This document shows, piece after piece, positions 20,986 through 30,550 of a stretch of 52,697 bases of DNA (positions are counted from its first letter, which is position 1; each line of letters begins with the position of its first letter). Below the pieces are notes generated by a model. It saw only the letters and a program-made list of their open reading frames with translations, did no database searches and had not been told where the DNA came from. This DNA is from Bacteroidota bacterium (GTDB taxonomy: Bacteria; Bacteroidota; Bacteroidia; Chitinophagales; Chitinophagaceae): assembly GCA_013288745.1 (NCBI GenBank), contig JABDBG010000008.1, forward strand, positions 1 through 52,697, written 5' to 3'. Made by a program: the position numbers and the translations under genes.

Positions 20986-21333
20986 GTGAAACGTTTGTTA
21001 TTCATATTAATTCTATTATTTGGTCTAATTTTTACTTCTTTTGCTCAGCTAAAAACACCCGGTTCAAGCGATGACGATGCTGCAAAACATTTAAAATTTT
21101 ATCCGAATCCCGCTATTACTACTATAGCGTTTGAATTCCTGTCTTCCGACTACGATAAAAATTCTTCCATTGAAATATATAATTTCATGGGTAAAAAAGT
21201 GTACGAGCTAAAAGCCACCAGCCAGATCGTTACCTTACAGCTTGAAGATTTTTACCGTGGTATGTACATCTACCAGCTACGTGATGGAAATGGTGCCATT
21301 GTAGAATCAGGCAGGTTTCAGGTTATAAAATAA
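20986..21333 (+). CDS. Small secreted protein consisting mostly of a T9SS type A sorting domain
   Basis: GTG start then KRLLFILILLFGLIFTSFAQ signal; KFYPNPAITTIAFEF...IEIYNFMGKKVYEL...LEDFYRGMYIYQLRDGNGAIVESGRFQVIK. Confidence 0.8.
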   Translation: MKRLLFILILLFGLIFTSFAQLKTPGSSDDDAAKHLKFYPNPAITTIAFEFLSSDYDKNSSIEIYNFMGKKVYELKATSQIVTLQLEDFYRGMYIYQLRDGNGAIVESGRFQVIK

Positions 21334-21480
21334 TCATCTTCCCATTTTTTATTGTTTTCTTGCTAAAACCTGTCAGTTATGAGGCATGTTCAGGCAGCTA
21401 TTTGCCATTAGGGGTAATAAAAGATTTTAAAATTGTCAATTTGACTGCAAACACAGCATTGGCAATATGTTTGACTGTTG

Positions 21481-21488
21481 TACCTTTG
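21481..21488 (+). promoter_or_regulatory. -7 box TACCTTTG for grpE-dnaJ
   Basis: TTGG-N18-TACCTTTG, 16 nt upstream of the grpE ATG. Confidence 0.55.
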
Positions 21489-21504
21489 CAACCAATTTTT
21501 AAAT

Positions 21505-22041
21505 ATGGAACAGAAAATGCAACCAACAGAAGATATTAACGATTCGAATATAAACGTGAATGCGGATGCTGAAAATGCTTCAGGATCTGATAACGCAGTT
21601 GAAAAATTACAGCAGGAACTGGAAGAGCAAAAAGATAAATATTTACGCTTATTTGCCGAGTTCGATAATTTTAAGCGCCGTAGTGCCAAGGAAAGAATTG
21701 AGCTGTCACAAACAGCCGGTAAAGAAGTTATCAAGGATCTTTTGGATGTAGTAGATGATTCTGAAAGAGCTGAAAAACAAATACAGGCAAGTGCAGATCT
21801 GGCGCAGATCAAAGAAGGTATTCAATTGGTGTTTAATAAGCTCAGAAATGTATTACAATCAAAAGGCCTTAAGGCGATGGAAAGTGTGCATACAGATTTT
21901 GATGTAGAAAAACATGAAGCCATTACAGAAATTCCTGCACCAACAGAAGAGTTGAAAGGAAAAGTACTGGACGAAGTTCAAAAAGGATATTATCTTAATG
22001 ATAAAATAATACGTTTCGCCAAAGTGGTGGTGGGTAAATAA
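21505..22041 (+). CDS. grpE: Nucleotide exchange factor GrpE
   Basis: KYLRLFAEFDNFKRRSAKER, GVVVGK-like C-terminus (YYLNDKIIRFAKVVVGK); followed by dnaJ; ATG at 21505. Confidence 0.94.
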   Translation: MEQKMQPTEDINDSNINVNADAENASGSDNAVEKLQQELEEQKDKYLRLFAEFDNFKRRSAKERIELSQTAGKEVIKDLLDVVDDSERAEKQIQASADLAQIKEGIQLVFNKLRNVLQSKGLKAMESVHTDFDVEKHEAITEIPAPTEELKGKVLDEVQKGYYLNDKIIRFAKVVVGK

Positions 22042-22100
22042 ATTAACCAAGCAATGCTGCAATTTATTTATTGCGCCATTTTTCAAATTAGAAAATTAGC

Positions 22101-23270
22101 ATGTCTGCAAAAAGAGATTTTTACGAAGTTTTAGGTGTAGCAAAGTCAGCTTCACAAGATGAGATAAAGAAAGCATATCGCAAAGTGGCTATGCAACACC
22201 ATCCTGATCGTAATCCCGGAGATACTGCTGCAGAAGAAAAATTTAAAGAAGCAGCGTCTGCCTACGAAGTATTATGTGATGCAGATAAAAGAGCGCAGTA
22301 CGACCGATATGGCCACGCGGCATTTAGCAACGCAGGACGTGGCGGTGGTTTTGGCGGTGGCATGAATACTGATGATATCTTTAGCCAGTTCGGAGATATT
22401 TTTGGTGATGATAGTCCGTTCGGTAGTTTCTTTGGCGGTGGAGGTGGCGGCCGTCGTGGCGGTGGTAATGCGCGGGGAACAAGAGGTAGTAATATCCGCA
22501 TCAAGCTAAAACTCAATTTTGAGGAAATGGCGAAGGGTGTTACTAAAACAGTTAAAGTAAAAAAATATATCCCTTGCGCTACTTGTAGCGGTACAGGCGC
22601 AAAAGATAAAAACAGTGTACAAACCTGTACAACCTGTGGCGGTAGCGGACAAGTTAGAAAAGTGCAAAATACTTTTTTAGGGCAAATGCAAACAGTTACA
22701 ACCTGTCCAACTTGTAGCGGTGAAGGAACTACAATAACCAATAAATGTACCACCTGTAAAGGCGATGGAAGAGTATATGGTGAAGAAACCGTAACCCTGG
22801 ATATACCTGCAGGTGTGCAGGAAGGAATGCAATTAAGCGTTAACGGGAAAGGTAATGCAGGAGAAAGAGGCGGCGCAAATGGAGACCTGATTGTATTGAT
22901 AGAAGAAGAAGCGCACGAACATTTACACAGAGACGGATTGAATGTTGCATTTGACTTACACATTTCTTTTCCTCAGGCTGTGTTTGGAACAAATGTAGAA
23001 GTACCAACTATTGATGGCAAAGCAAAAATAAAAATTCCGCCTGGAACACAGAGCGGTAAAATATTCCGATTAAAAGGTAAAGGGTTTCCTTCTGTAAATT
23101 CTTACGATAAAGGAGATCAGTTGATACATGTAAATGTATGGACGCCACAACATACCAGCGCAGAAGAAAAACAACAGTTGGAAAAAATGCAACACAGCGA
23201 AAACTTCCAGCCCAAACCTGAAAAGGGAGATAAATCTTTCTTTGATAAAGTACGTGAAATGTTTAATTAA
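22101..23270 (+). CDS. dnaJ: Chaperone DnaJ
   Basis: J domain with HPD; four CxxCxGxG zinc repeats; Gly-rich linker. Confidence 0.98.
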   Translation: MSAKRDFYEVLGVAKSASQDEIKKAYRKVAMQHHPDRNPGDTAAEEKFKEAASAYEVLCDADKRAQYDRYGHAAFSNAGRGGGFGGGMNTDDIFSQFGDIFGDDSPFGSFFGGGGGGRRGGGNARGTRGSNIRIKLKLNFEEMAKGVTKTVKVKKYIPCATCSGTGAKDKNSVQTCTTCGGSGQVRKVQNTFLGQMQTVTTCPTCSGEGTTITNKCTTCKGDGRVYGEETVTLDIPAGVQEGMQLSVNGKGNAGERGGANGDLIVLIEEEAHEHLHRDGLNVAFDLHISFPQAVFGTNVEVPTIDGKAKIKIPPGTQSGKIFRLKGKGFPSVNSYDKGDQLIHVNVWTPQHTSAEEKQQLEKMQHSENFQPKPEKGDKSFFDKVREMFN

Positions 23271-23281
23271 GCAGCGCTTCG

Positions 23282-23371
23282 TAAATCGCAAATTCCAAAA
23301 TACAAATTTCAAAAAATACAAGAGCCGAAACAATTATTGTTTCGGCTCTTACATTTATAATTTGCGATTTA
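23282..23371. repeat. Inverted repeat (taaatcgcaaatt / aatttgcgattta) nested around a terminator hairpin
   Basis: Perfect 13-bp arms at 23282..23294 and 23359..23371. Confidence 0.8.
23320..23350. terminator. Bidirectional terminator between convergent dnaJ and vWA genes
   Basis: aagagccgaaaca-attat-tgtttcggctctt. Confidence 0.85.
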
Positions 23372-23374
23372 TCA

Positions 23375-25108
23375 TTATTTCTTGCTATAAACTTTCTTAG
23401 CATCACTTACCAATTTCATAAAATCGTTTTGCAAATAATTAGTCGGTTCGTAAGAAAATTTCGTAACGGATTCGATCGTTTTCCAATCTGTGTTTGCAAC
23501 GAATTGCGATCCGCGTAATTTCATTCCAAATAAAACTACCGCGGTAGCAAATTGCAGGTCTTTATTCATTGCATTGAATGAAACATAATTACCCGGACAA
23601 TTATATTCCAGCAATTGATGTTTGTTATCTGCTAACGTATAGGTTAGAGAAACCTTTGCCGGCATATTATGCAGACTATCGGAAAGTGATCTTCTGCCAC
23701 TTGCGGGTGTAATTTCAAAAATGGCCATTACGCTGTTTCCACTTCCTATTTCTTCACTTTGTAAAGTAGCAGTACTGTCTTTAATATCCGTCTTTTTATT
23801 ATCAAAGCCGATCAGCCTGTATTCTTTAACTACATCACCATTGAAATGAACATTTAATAAAACATCTTTTGCTACCGTATAATTAGTAGTCGCCATTTCA
23901 TTCATCAATACTTTTTCGGCTGCAGCTATATTATCTACATAAGCGTAATTGCCATTGCCTTTTTTCGCCAACAAGCGTAGCGTAGAATCTTTAAAGCTGC
24001 CACTGCCTACATCCAGACAACTTAAAATAATACCTGTTTGACTTTGTTGGGTTATCAGCTCTTCCAATGCTTTTTCTGAAGTAATGCCTACATTAAAATC
24101 TCCATCAGTTGCCAGTATGATCCGGTTATTACCATTTTTGATCAGAGATTTAATTGCTACCTGGTAGCCTAATTTTATAGCATCCGCACCCGGTGTTTCA
24201 CCATCAGGAGTGATCTGCTCTATCGATTGTATTAACTTTTGTTTTTCAGATCCGCTGGTTGGCTTTAGCCATTCTTTTACTGTGCCTCCATACGTTACGA
24301 TCGAGATCATATCAACCGGCCTTACATTTTTTACCAATGAAAGAAAGGCTGCTTTTACAAGTGATAACCGGTTGGGAAGATCCATGCTTGCAGATGCATC
24401 AATCAAAAAAACAAGATTAGCCGGTGGTGCCTGATCGAGATTGATAATTTTAGCATTCACATTTAAATAAAGTAGCTGATGTGTAGGATCCCAGGGGCAG
24501 TCGGATAATTGTGAGGTTACTTTAAACACATCACCATTTTCAGGGGCCTGGTAATTAAGGTTGAAATAATTTAATAACTCTTCTATTCTTACAGCATCGG
24601 GTGGTACATTACTTTGGGTATTGATATAATGATGAATGCTGCTGTAAGATTCTTTATTAACGTTCAGTGCAAATCCGGTATTAGGAAATTTAACAGTATT
24701 GGCTGTCGTATTTTCAATGATAGAAAAATAAGAATCGTCATCGATATGCGGGGTATGTTTTGATATTTGTGCAGGATCCGTTGTAACAGATATCAATGTC
24801 TGTTTTTTATCGGCCTTAGAAGGGATCACCTTCAAAGTTATCGTTTGATAATCGGCAGTTTTGAGGGGTATTATTTGAGGCTGGTATCCGTCAAGATCTA
24901 CAGAAAGTGAATCTGTTACTGTAGTTGCATTAATCCCAAACTCACCGGATACGCCTGAATGATACAACATTTTATCAGACAACAATATCAGGTTCACATT
25001 TTGCAATGGCTGGTTCTGTTCATCTTTTACTACTCCGCGAATATAATATTGTGCACTGCAGTTACAAACTATAAATAGTGTAAGCAGGCAAGTGTTGAAT
25101 GCTTTCAA
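23375..25108 (-). CDS. von Willebrand factor type A domain protein (YfbK-like) with CarboxypepD_reg N-terminus
   Basis: VVKDEQNQPLQNVNLI; SYSSIHHYINTQSNVPPDAVRIEELLNYF; MIDAS VFLIDASASMDLPNRL; C-terminal region typical of the family. Confidence 0.85.
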   Translation of the reverse strand: MKAFNTCLLTLFIVCNCSAQYYIRGVVKDEQNQPLQNVNLILLSDKMLYHSGVSGEFGINATTVTDSLSVDLDGYQPQIIPLKTADYQTITLKVIPSKADKKQTLISVTTDPAQISKHTPHIDDDSYFSIIENTTANTVKFPNTGFALNVNKESYSSIHHYINTQSNVPPDAVRIEELLNYFNLNYQAPENGDVFKVTSQLSDCPWDPTHQLLYLNVNAKIINLDQAPPANLVFLIDASASMDLPNRLSLVKAAFLSLVKNVRPVDMISIVTYGGTVKEWLKPTSGSEKQKLIQSIEQITPDGETPGADAIKLGYQVAIKSLIKNGNNRIILATDGDFNVGITSEKALEELITQQSQTGIILSCLDVGSGSFKDSTLRLLAKKGNGNYAYVDNIAAAEKVLMNEMATTNYTVAKDVLLNVHFNGDVVKEYRLIGFDNKKTDIKDSTATLQSEEIGSGNSVMAIFEITPASGRRSLSDSLHNMPAKVSLTYTLADNKHQLLEYNCPGNYVSFNAMNKDLQFATAVVLFGMKLRGSQFVANTDWKTIESVTKFSYEPTNYLQNDFMKLVSDAKKVYSKK

Positions 25109-25171
25109 TGTTAGTTAGGTTTAGCAAGTTAAAGTTAGATACGAAGATAAGTAAACTGTAAATATCGGTTA

Positions 25172-25705
25172 TTAGTCTGCCAATTGGTAGATCGCAGGCA
25201 AATTCCTTCCCAGGCCATCATAATCCAAACCAAAACCAAGTAAAAATTTATCCGGTACACTAAAGCCCAGGTAATCAATGTTTATGGGGTGTTGTATAGA
25301 TTCGGGTTTATTTAGCAATACCGCCAGTTTTAATGATGCAGGATGTTGATCGCGTAATTGTGGCAAAAATTTAAAAAGGGTGGTGCCAGTGTCTACAATA
25401 TCTTCTATAATTATTACATGCCGGTCTTTTAAAGATTCATCCAGTCCAATAGAAGTTATTACGTTGCCGGTAGATTTTGTGCCAACATAAGAAGCAATTT
25501 TTATAAAACTTATTTCGGCATCAATAGTAATGTCTTTAAAAAGATCTGCCGCGAACATGAAGGCACCGTTTAAGATGGCAATAAAAATAGGGCGTTTATC
25601 TGCATAATCAATATTGATCTGCGCAGCTATTTTTTTTATTTGTTTACTGATCTGTTCCGCACTTAAATAGGGCTTAAAACTTTTATCCTTTACTTGTATA
25701 ATCAT
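25172..25705 (-). CDS. hpt: Hypoxanthine phosphoribosyltransferase
   Basis: PRPP loop HVIIIEDIVDTGTTL; FIAILNGAFMFAADL; 177 aa. Confidence 0.93.
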   Translation of the reverse strand: MIIQVKDKSFKPYLSAEQISKQIKKIAAQINIDYADKRPIFIAILNGAFMFAADLFKDITIDAEISFIKIASYVGTKSTGNVITSIGLDESLKDRHVIIIEDIVDTGTTLFKFLPQLRDQHPASLKLAVLLNKPESIQHPINIDYLGFSVPDKFLLGFGLDYDGLGRNLPAIYQLAD

Positions 25706-25730
25706 TTTAATTTTTTAAGTGTGATAATTG

Positions 25731-26588
25731 TTATGGTGCCACAATAATTTTCTGTCCAATTTTTATATCATCTCCTGTAAATTTATTCCAATCTCGTATT
25801 TGTTGTGGTGTAACATTGTATTTTTTTGCTATTGAATATAAGCTTTCACCTTGTTCCACTTCATGAATGGTAACGGTAGCTTCGGGCTCACATGCATTTT
25901 TAACAGAATCAGCAACAGCCGGTTTTACCGGAATTGTTTTTACAATAGTCGTTGTTGTTTTTTGAGTGGTGGTAGTATCGGTTTTGGCATTAGCCATCTT
26001 AGCGGTTGTAATTTTCTCTGTTACTATTTTTGTTACTTCAACTGTATCAACATTCAGGCTATCGGGTTTTGGTGGATTGGTCATCGCATACACAGTGTAT
26101 TGCTCCAAATTATACTGTTCAATATTGCCGATCAATATCAATGGGTATTTTGGATTGGTAGCATATCCTGCTTTTTTTAAGCCATATGCCCATGCTTTGT
26201 AATTAGTTGGGTCTAAATGAAAGAGCGAAGCATAGTTTGGCCTGTTGCGTAAAAAATCACTATGATCTTTATAAGAAGCAGCTGCATCTTTATATACCCG
26301 AAAACATTCACCCGGCAGATCATCATCGTGGCTGAACCTGCCTCCGGTCCAGTTTTCTTTACACTTTATACCAAAATGATTATTAGCGATCTTTGCCAAA
26401 ACGCTGTTGCCATTCTCAGTTTCTAATAATCCCTGTGCCAGTGTAATAGCTGCAGGCACGCCTGAGCGCTGCATTTCGGCTATCGCCAGATCTTTATATT
26501 GTGCTATATATTGCTCTGCAGTCATTAGCTGTGCAAAGGCAGATTGTAATAGTAGAATTGAAGCGATCGTTATTAAAACCTTTTTCAT
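25731..26588 (-). CDS. Glucosaminidase-domain peptidoglycan hydrolase with C-terminal LysM
   Basis: SGVPAAITLAQGLLETENGNSVLA..NNHFGIKC; LysM VEQGESLYSIAKKYNVTPQQIRDWN. Confidence 0.92.
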   Translation of the reverse strand: MKKVLITIASILLLQSAFAQLMTAEQYIAQYKDLAIAEMQRSGVPAAITLAQGLLETENGNSVLAKIANNHFGIKCKENWTGGRFSHDDDLPGECFRVYKDAAASYKDHSDFLRNRPNYASLFHLDPTNYKAWAYGLKKAGYATNPKYPLILIGNIEQYNLEQYTVYAMTNPPKPDSLNVDTVEVTKIVTEKITTAKMANAKTDTTTTQKTTTTIVKTIPVKPAVADSVKNACEPEATVTIHEVEQGESLYSIAKKYNVTPQQIRDWNKFTGDDIKIGQKIIVAP

Positions 26589-26598
26589 TGTGTTGAAT

Positions 26599-27243
26599 TT
26601 ATGATAGTTTTCTTATCAACAGTAAGCCATCTCTTACTGTTAATAAAACCTGTTCTACCCGGGTATCTTTTTTTATATGTTCATTAAATGCATGAATGGC
26701 TTTTGCGCTTTTCCCTTTTATCGTTTCCTCTAAAACATCACCGTGAAACAAAACGTTATCAGCGATGATCAGGCCATTGGACTTTACCAAAGGCAAAATT
26801 AACTCGTAATAATCAATATACCCTGTTTTATCAGCATCAATAAAAACAATATCCCACGCCTCGTTCAATGTGGCTACAATTTGGTGAGCATCACCGATAT
26901 GTAGCTGTATCTTTTCCTTTAACAAAGACCGATCAAAATTATTTTGCGCAATGATGCCATCTTCTTCTCTTAATTCAATGGTATGCAATTTGCCGTTTTG
27001 TTGTAAACCTTTAGCCAGGCACAGAGCGCTGAAACCCGTAAAAGTACCTATCTCCAATATTCTTGCAGGTTGTAATAAGCAACTTATTGTTTCTAATAAT
27101 TTGCCCTGTAAATGACTGCTTTGTAAATGCGCATGCGGATGCATTTGCAAAGTTGCTTCGGCTGAAGCGTAGGCAACGTCATCTTCTTTCGAAGAAAAAT
27201 TTTCCGCATATTGCTCAGCTAAAATATTGATGATCTTATCCAT
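26599..27243 (-). CDS. Class I SAM-dependent O-methyltransferase
   Basis: ARILEIGTFTGFSALCLA, WDIVFIDADKTGYIDYYE, NGLIIADNVLFHGDV. Confidence 0.92.
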   Translation of the reverse strand: MDKIINILAEQYAENFSSKEDDVAYASAEATLQMHPHAHLQSSHLQGKLLETISCLLQPARILEIGTFTGFSALCLAKGLQQNGKLHTIELREEDGIIAQNNFDRSLLKEKIQLHIGDAHQIVATLNEAWDIVFIDADKTGYIDYYELILPLVKSNGLIIADNVLFHGDVLEETIKGKSAKAIHAFNEHIKKDTRVEQVLLTVRDGLLLIRKLS

Positions 27244-27249
27244 GGGTTG

Positions 27250-28692
27250 TTACGCCTTTTTTGAAATAAGTAATAAGCCAACAAAAGTAAGCGCACCATT
27301 TAATATTAATAACTCAGATCCTACCTGAAAATCACCGAAACATTGTTGCTGGTATTTATCTATAAAAAAACAAATGATAGGCGCTGCAATACAAACAGCC
27401 GGAACCAGTTTATCATTTACACTTCTTTTTAATAAAATACCGAAAGTGAATAAGCCGAGTAATGGTCCGTAAGTATAGGCTGCAACTTTTAGTATTAAGC
27501 CGATCATGCTTGCTTCGTTTCTCCATTTGTATAACAACACAACTACTAAAAATACGGCGGTAAATGTGAGATGGGTAACTTGTCTTATTCTTTTCTTTTT
27601 TTCAATAGTTAAGTCTGTCCTTCTTTGAATACCAAGTATATCAATACAGAAAGAAGAAGTAAGTGCTGTAATAGCACCATCCGCGCTGGGAAATAATGCC
27701 GATATCAATGCAATGATAAATATAACGGATATGAAATGCGGCATATGTTGCAAGGCTATTACAGGGAATATTTTATCACCGATTGCAGTAACATTATTCT
27801 GCGCAGCAAATAAATAAAGTAACCCTCCCAGGAAAAGAAATAACAATATCACCACCAACATGATCACCGCTAATGTGATAATATTTTTCTGAGAATCCTT
27901 TAATGTTTTAACGGAGATATTTTTTTGCATCATTTCCTGGTCCATACCCGTCATGGTGATAGCGATAAATGCGCCGGCAATTATTTGTTTTACAAAAAAT
28001 AATTTACTGTTGGGGTTAAAAAATAAAATGGTAGAATAGCCTTTGTCATTCATTGCCTGTAAGCTTTCGCTGATACCAAGATGCAGGTTGCCTAAAATAT
28101 AAATACTGCAAATGATCAGGCCTGCCAGCATACAGGTTGTTTGCAAGGTATCAGTCCATACAATAGTTTTTACGCCACCTTTATAAGTATACAACAATAT
28201 CATTATGAGAATGATGAATGTAGTTAGCCAGAAAGGAACGCCGAAGCTTTGTAAGATAGTTTCCTGTAAAATATTTACTACTAAATATAATCTTGCTGTA
28301 CCGCCTAAAGTTCTTGATAATATAAAAAAAGAAGCGCCTGTTTTGTAGGAGGCTATGCCGAGCCGGTCATTCAAATAAGTGTAAATAGAAGTAAGCTGTA
28401 GCCTGTAATAAAGCGGCAATAGAACAAAAGCAATGATAATGTAACCAATAAAATAACCTACTGTAATTTGAAAGTAAGCAAATGATTCTTTGGCAACGGC
28501 GCCCGGTACGCTAACAAAAGTTACGCCACTTAAAGAAGTACCTATCATGCCAAAAGCAACTAACATCCAGTTGCTGTTTCGGTTACCTATAAAAAAAGAA
28601 TCGTTCGTTGAATTACGGCTTGTGTATGCTGCTACTGCAAACAATAACAAAAAATATCCCAAAACAAATGATAGCAATACTACAGGAGACAT
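27250..28692 (-). CDS. Sodium:solute symporter (SSS family)
   Basis: Multi-TM; GMIGTSLSGVTFVSVPG, TYKGGVKTIVWTDTLQ, GMDQEMMQKNI. Confidence 0.9.
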   Translation of the reverse strand: MSPVVLLSFVLGYFLLLFAVAAYTSRNSTNDSFFIGNRNSNWMLVAFGMIGTSLSGVTFVSVPGAVAKESFAYFQITVGYFIGYIIIAFVLLPLYYRLQLTSIYTYLNDRLGIASYKTGASFFILSRTLGGTARLYLVVNILQETILQSFGVPFWLTTFIILIMILLYTYKGGVKTIVWTDTLQTTCMLAGLIICSIYILGNLHLGISESLQAMNDKGYSTILFFNPNSKLFFVKQIIAGAFIAITMTGMDQEMMQKNISVKTLKDSQKNIITLAVIMLVVILLFLFLGGLLYLFAAQNNVTAIGDKIFPVIALQHMPHFISVIFIIALISALFPSADGAITALTSSFCIDILGIQRRTDLTIEKKKRIRQVTHLTFTAVFLVVVLLYKWRNEASMIGLILKVAAYTYGPLLGLFTFGILLKRSVNDKLVPAVCIAAPIICFFIDKYQQQCFGDFQVGSELLILNGALTFVGLLLISKKA

Positions 28693-28825
28693 GTTGAATT
28701 TTGTTCAAGATAAATAAATAGTGACAATTGATTCTATCAGTAAAGATAGTGTAGCAGCGATGCGAATCAAAAAAAATGCAGAAGAGCTGTTATCTTCTGC
28801 ATATGAAAATTATATAATAAATGAA

Positions 28826-29452
28826 TTATCCGTGCGGATGTAAATAAATATCAAACCCTGCCCGATATTGTGGTAAAATGGTATTGGTATAGGCATCTCT
28901 GTATGGTGAATTTGGATTATCCAATGCATCAATTAAAACAGCGATATAAAAATTGCTTTCTCCTGCGATCCTCTGGCAATATCCTGCGCCTACTAACAGG
29001 CTTGGAGCTTGCGTTTGGTAAGAATATTTTTGTGCAGGAATAGCACTAAAATCTTTATAATTAATATTCGTGAAATTAAATTCGGGCTGAACTTGTAAGA
29101 AAAGAAAATTGACCGGATAAATACGGGTGAAAGCACCTACACCGTAGGCAAAACTTCTTGTTCTTGTATTGTAATTATAATACAGGTTAGGGTCGGCACT
29201 CTGAGCATAATAATTAATGTTTAACAATGCTCCAACATCTAACCATTCTTTTACGGTAAAACCGATTTCGGGGTTAGCTCCGGCAACAAAGGTGTTGCCG
29301 CTGAAACCAAGGTTAACCGCTCCTCCGATGAATAGAGATCTTTTATTAAATCCAAAATTATCCGGATCTACAGTATCATCCTGCCGGGTAAACTGCGCCA
29401 TTGCTTGTGATGCAATTATTAATAAGCAAATGGCAATGAGGATTTTTTTCAT
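28826..29452 (-). CDS. Outer-membrane beta-barrel protein of unknown function
   Basis: Signal peptide; alternating beta-strand composition. Confidence 0.65.
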   Translation of the reverse strand: MKKILIAICLLIIASQAMAQFTRQDDTVDPDNFGFNKRSLFIGGAVNLGFSGNTFVAGANPEIGFTVKEWLDVGALLNINYYAQSADPNLYYNYNTRTRSFAYGVGAFTRIYPVNFLFLQVQPEFNFTNINYKDFSAIPAQKYSYQTQAPSLLVGAGYCQRIAGESNFYIAVLIDALDNPNSPYRDAYTNTILPQYRAGFDIYLHPHG

Positions 29453-29505
29453 ATTTAATATCTGGTAAAATTAATTGAGATATTTTAAGCGGAATCAATT
29501 ACTTT

Positions 29506-30537
29506 TTAAAACTCGGGACACAAAGATTGTCTTGGTGTGTTGTTATCATTGTAAAATCCTTTCTTTAACAGGTTAAATTCTGTAGCACCCTCTGAGTTAT
29601 TGAATTGACTAAGTGCCGATGTAGTGATATCGTAACTAAATGTAAACCGGATATGGTTTATTTCAATTCCTGCAACAGCAACAGCTGCATCGCCCCAGCG
29701 GTAATAAGCGCCTACTATTAATTGTTTGCTGCCACCATCTTCTAAACTATAATTGGCGTTTAAGCCAAACATTAGCTCATTTGATTTTGCCTGCGTAGTA
29801 AAATAGGCATTGGGATTAAGAATAACTTTATCGTTAGGTTTTAAAATAGCACTTATAAAACCAATATGGCGTATGGGTAATTTACTGCTGGCGCTTTCTT
29901 TATCAGAAAAAAAAGATTCGGTGGGAGAGTTCACGTGTTGAATGGAATAACCAATATTCAGGTAAACATCAGCTGTAGGAAAGTATGCATAATTTACACC
30001 TGCCTGCATATCAAAAAAACTAACATTGGTCCTGTTTAATACATCGTCATTATTCTGAATGGTGTTATCAAAAAAAACACCATTGAACTGATCGGGGAAA
30101 GTTAATTTACTTGCATCGATCTGTTTATTGGCCCAACCCATATTAAAGCCTGCAGTTACCAGGCTTCCTCTGCCTAACATTTGATGATAAGCCAATGAGC
30201 CATATACTTGTGTAGATCTCAATGTGCCGCTACCTGCAACGTCACTTAATATATAAGCACCCAAACCCATCCATCCATTTTCAATCTTATTCCTTAAAAC
30301 CTGTGCATCCGCAAAGGCGCTTACTGTTTTGTATGGAGCAGCCAGTATCGAAGACCACTGATTACGATAATGCAAACCAACACGATAATCTGCATCAGGA
30401 ATAAAACCGGTGTTAGCAGGATTAAGAGAAAGCGGTGAATTATAGAATTGAGAAAAATGAAGATCCTGTGCCTGCAATGAACAAGCCGATTGCAACGCAA
30501 CCCAAAGGATCAATAATATTTTTCTGTTTTTAGTCAT
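29506..30537 (-). CDS. PorP/SprF family T9SS membrane protein
   Basis: QDLHFSQFYNSPLSLNPANTGF...DYRVGLHYRNQW; adjacent to a type-B-sorted giant protein. Confidence 0.92.
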   Translation of the reverse strand: MTKNRKILLILWVALQSACSLQAQDLHFSQFYNSPLSLNPANTGFIPDADYRVGLHYRNQWSSILAAPYKTVSAFADAQVLRNKIENGWMGLGAYILSDVAGSGTLRSTQVYGSLAYHQMLGRGSLVTAGFNMGWANKQIDASKLTFPDQFNGVFFDNTIQNNDDVLNRTNVSFFDMQAGVNYAYFPTADVYLNIGYSIQHVNSPTESFFSDKESASSKLPIRHIGFISAILKPNDKVILNPNAYFTTQAKSNELMFGLNANYSLEDGGSKQLIVGAYYRWGDAAVAVAGIEINHIRFTFSYDITTSALSQFNNSEGATEFNLLKKGFYNDNNTPRQSLCPEF

Positions 30538-30550
30538 TCAATAAAATTGC

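Noticed and set aside
21408-21812. 134-aa minus ORF antisense to grpE
   Set aside because: Lies opposite a clearly identified gene and has no recognisable features.
22262-22963. 233-aa ORF antisense to dnaJ
   Set aside because: It is the complement of the Gly-rich and zinc-finger region of a well-supported dnaJ; the Pro-rich product is a compositional artefact.
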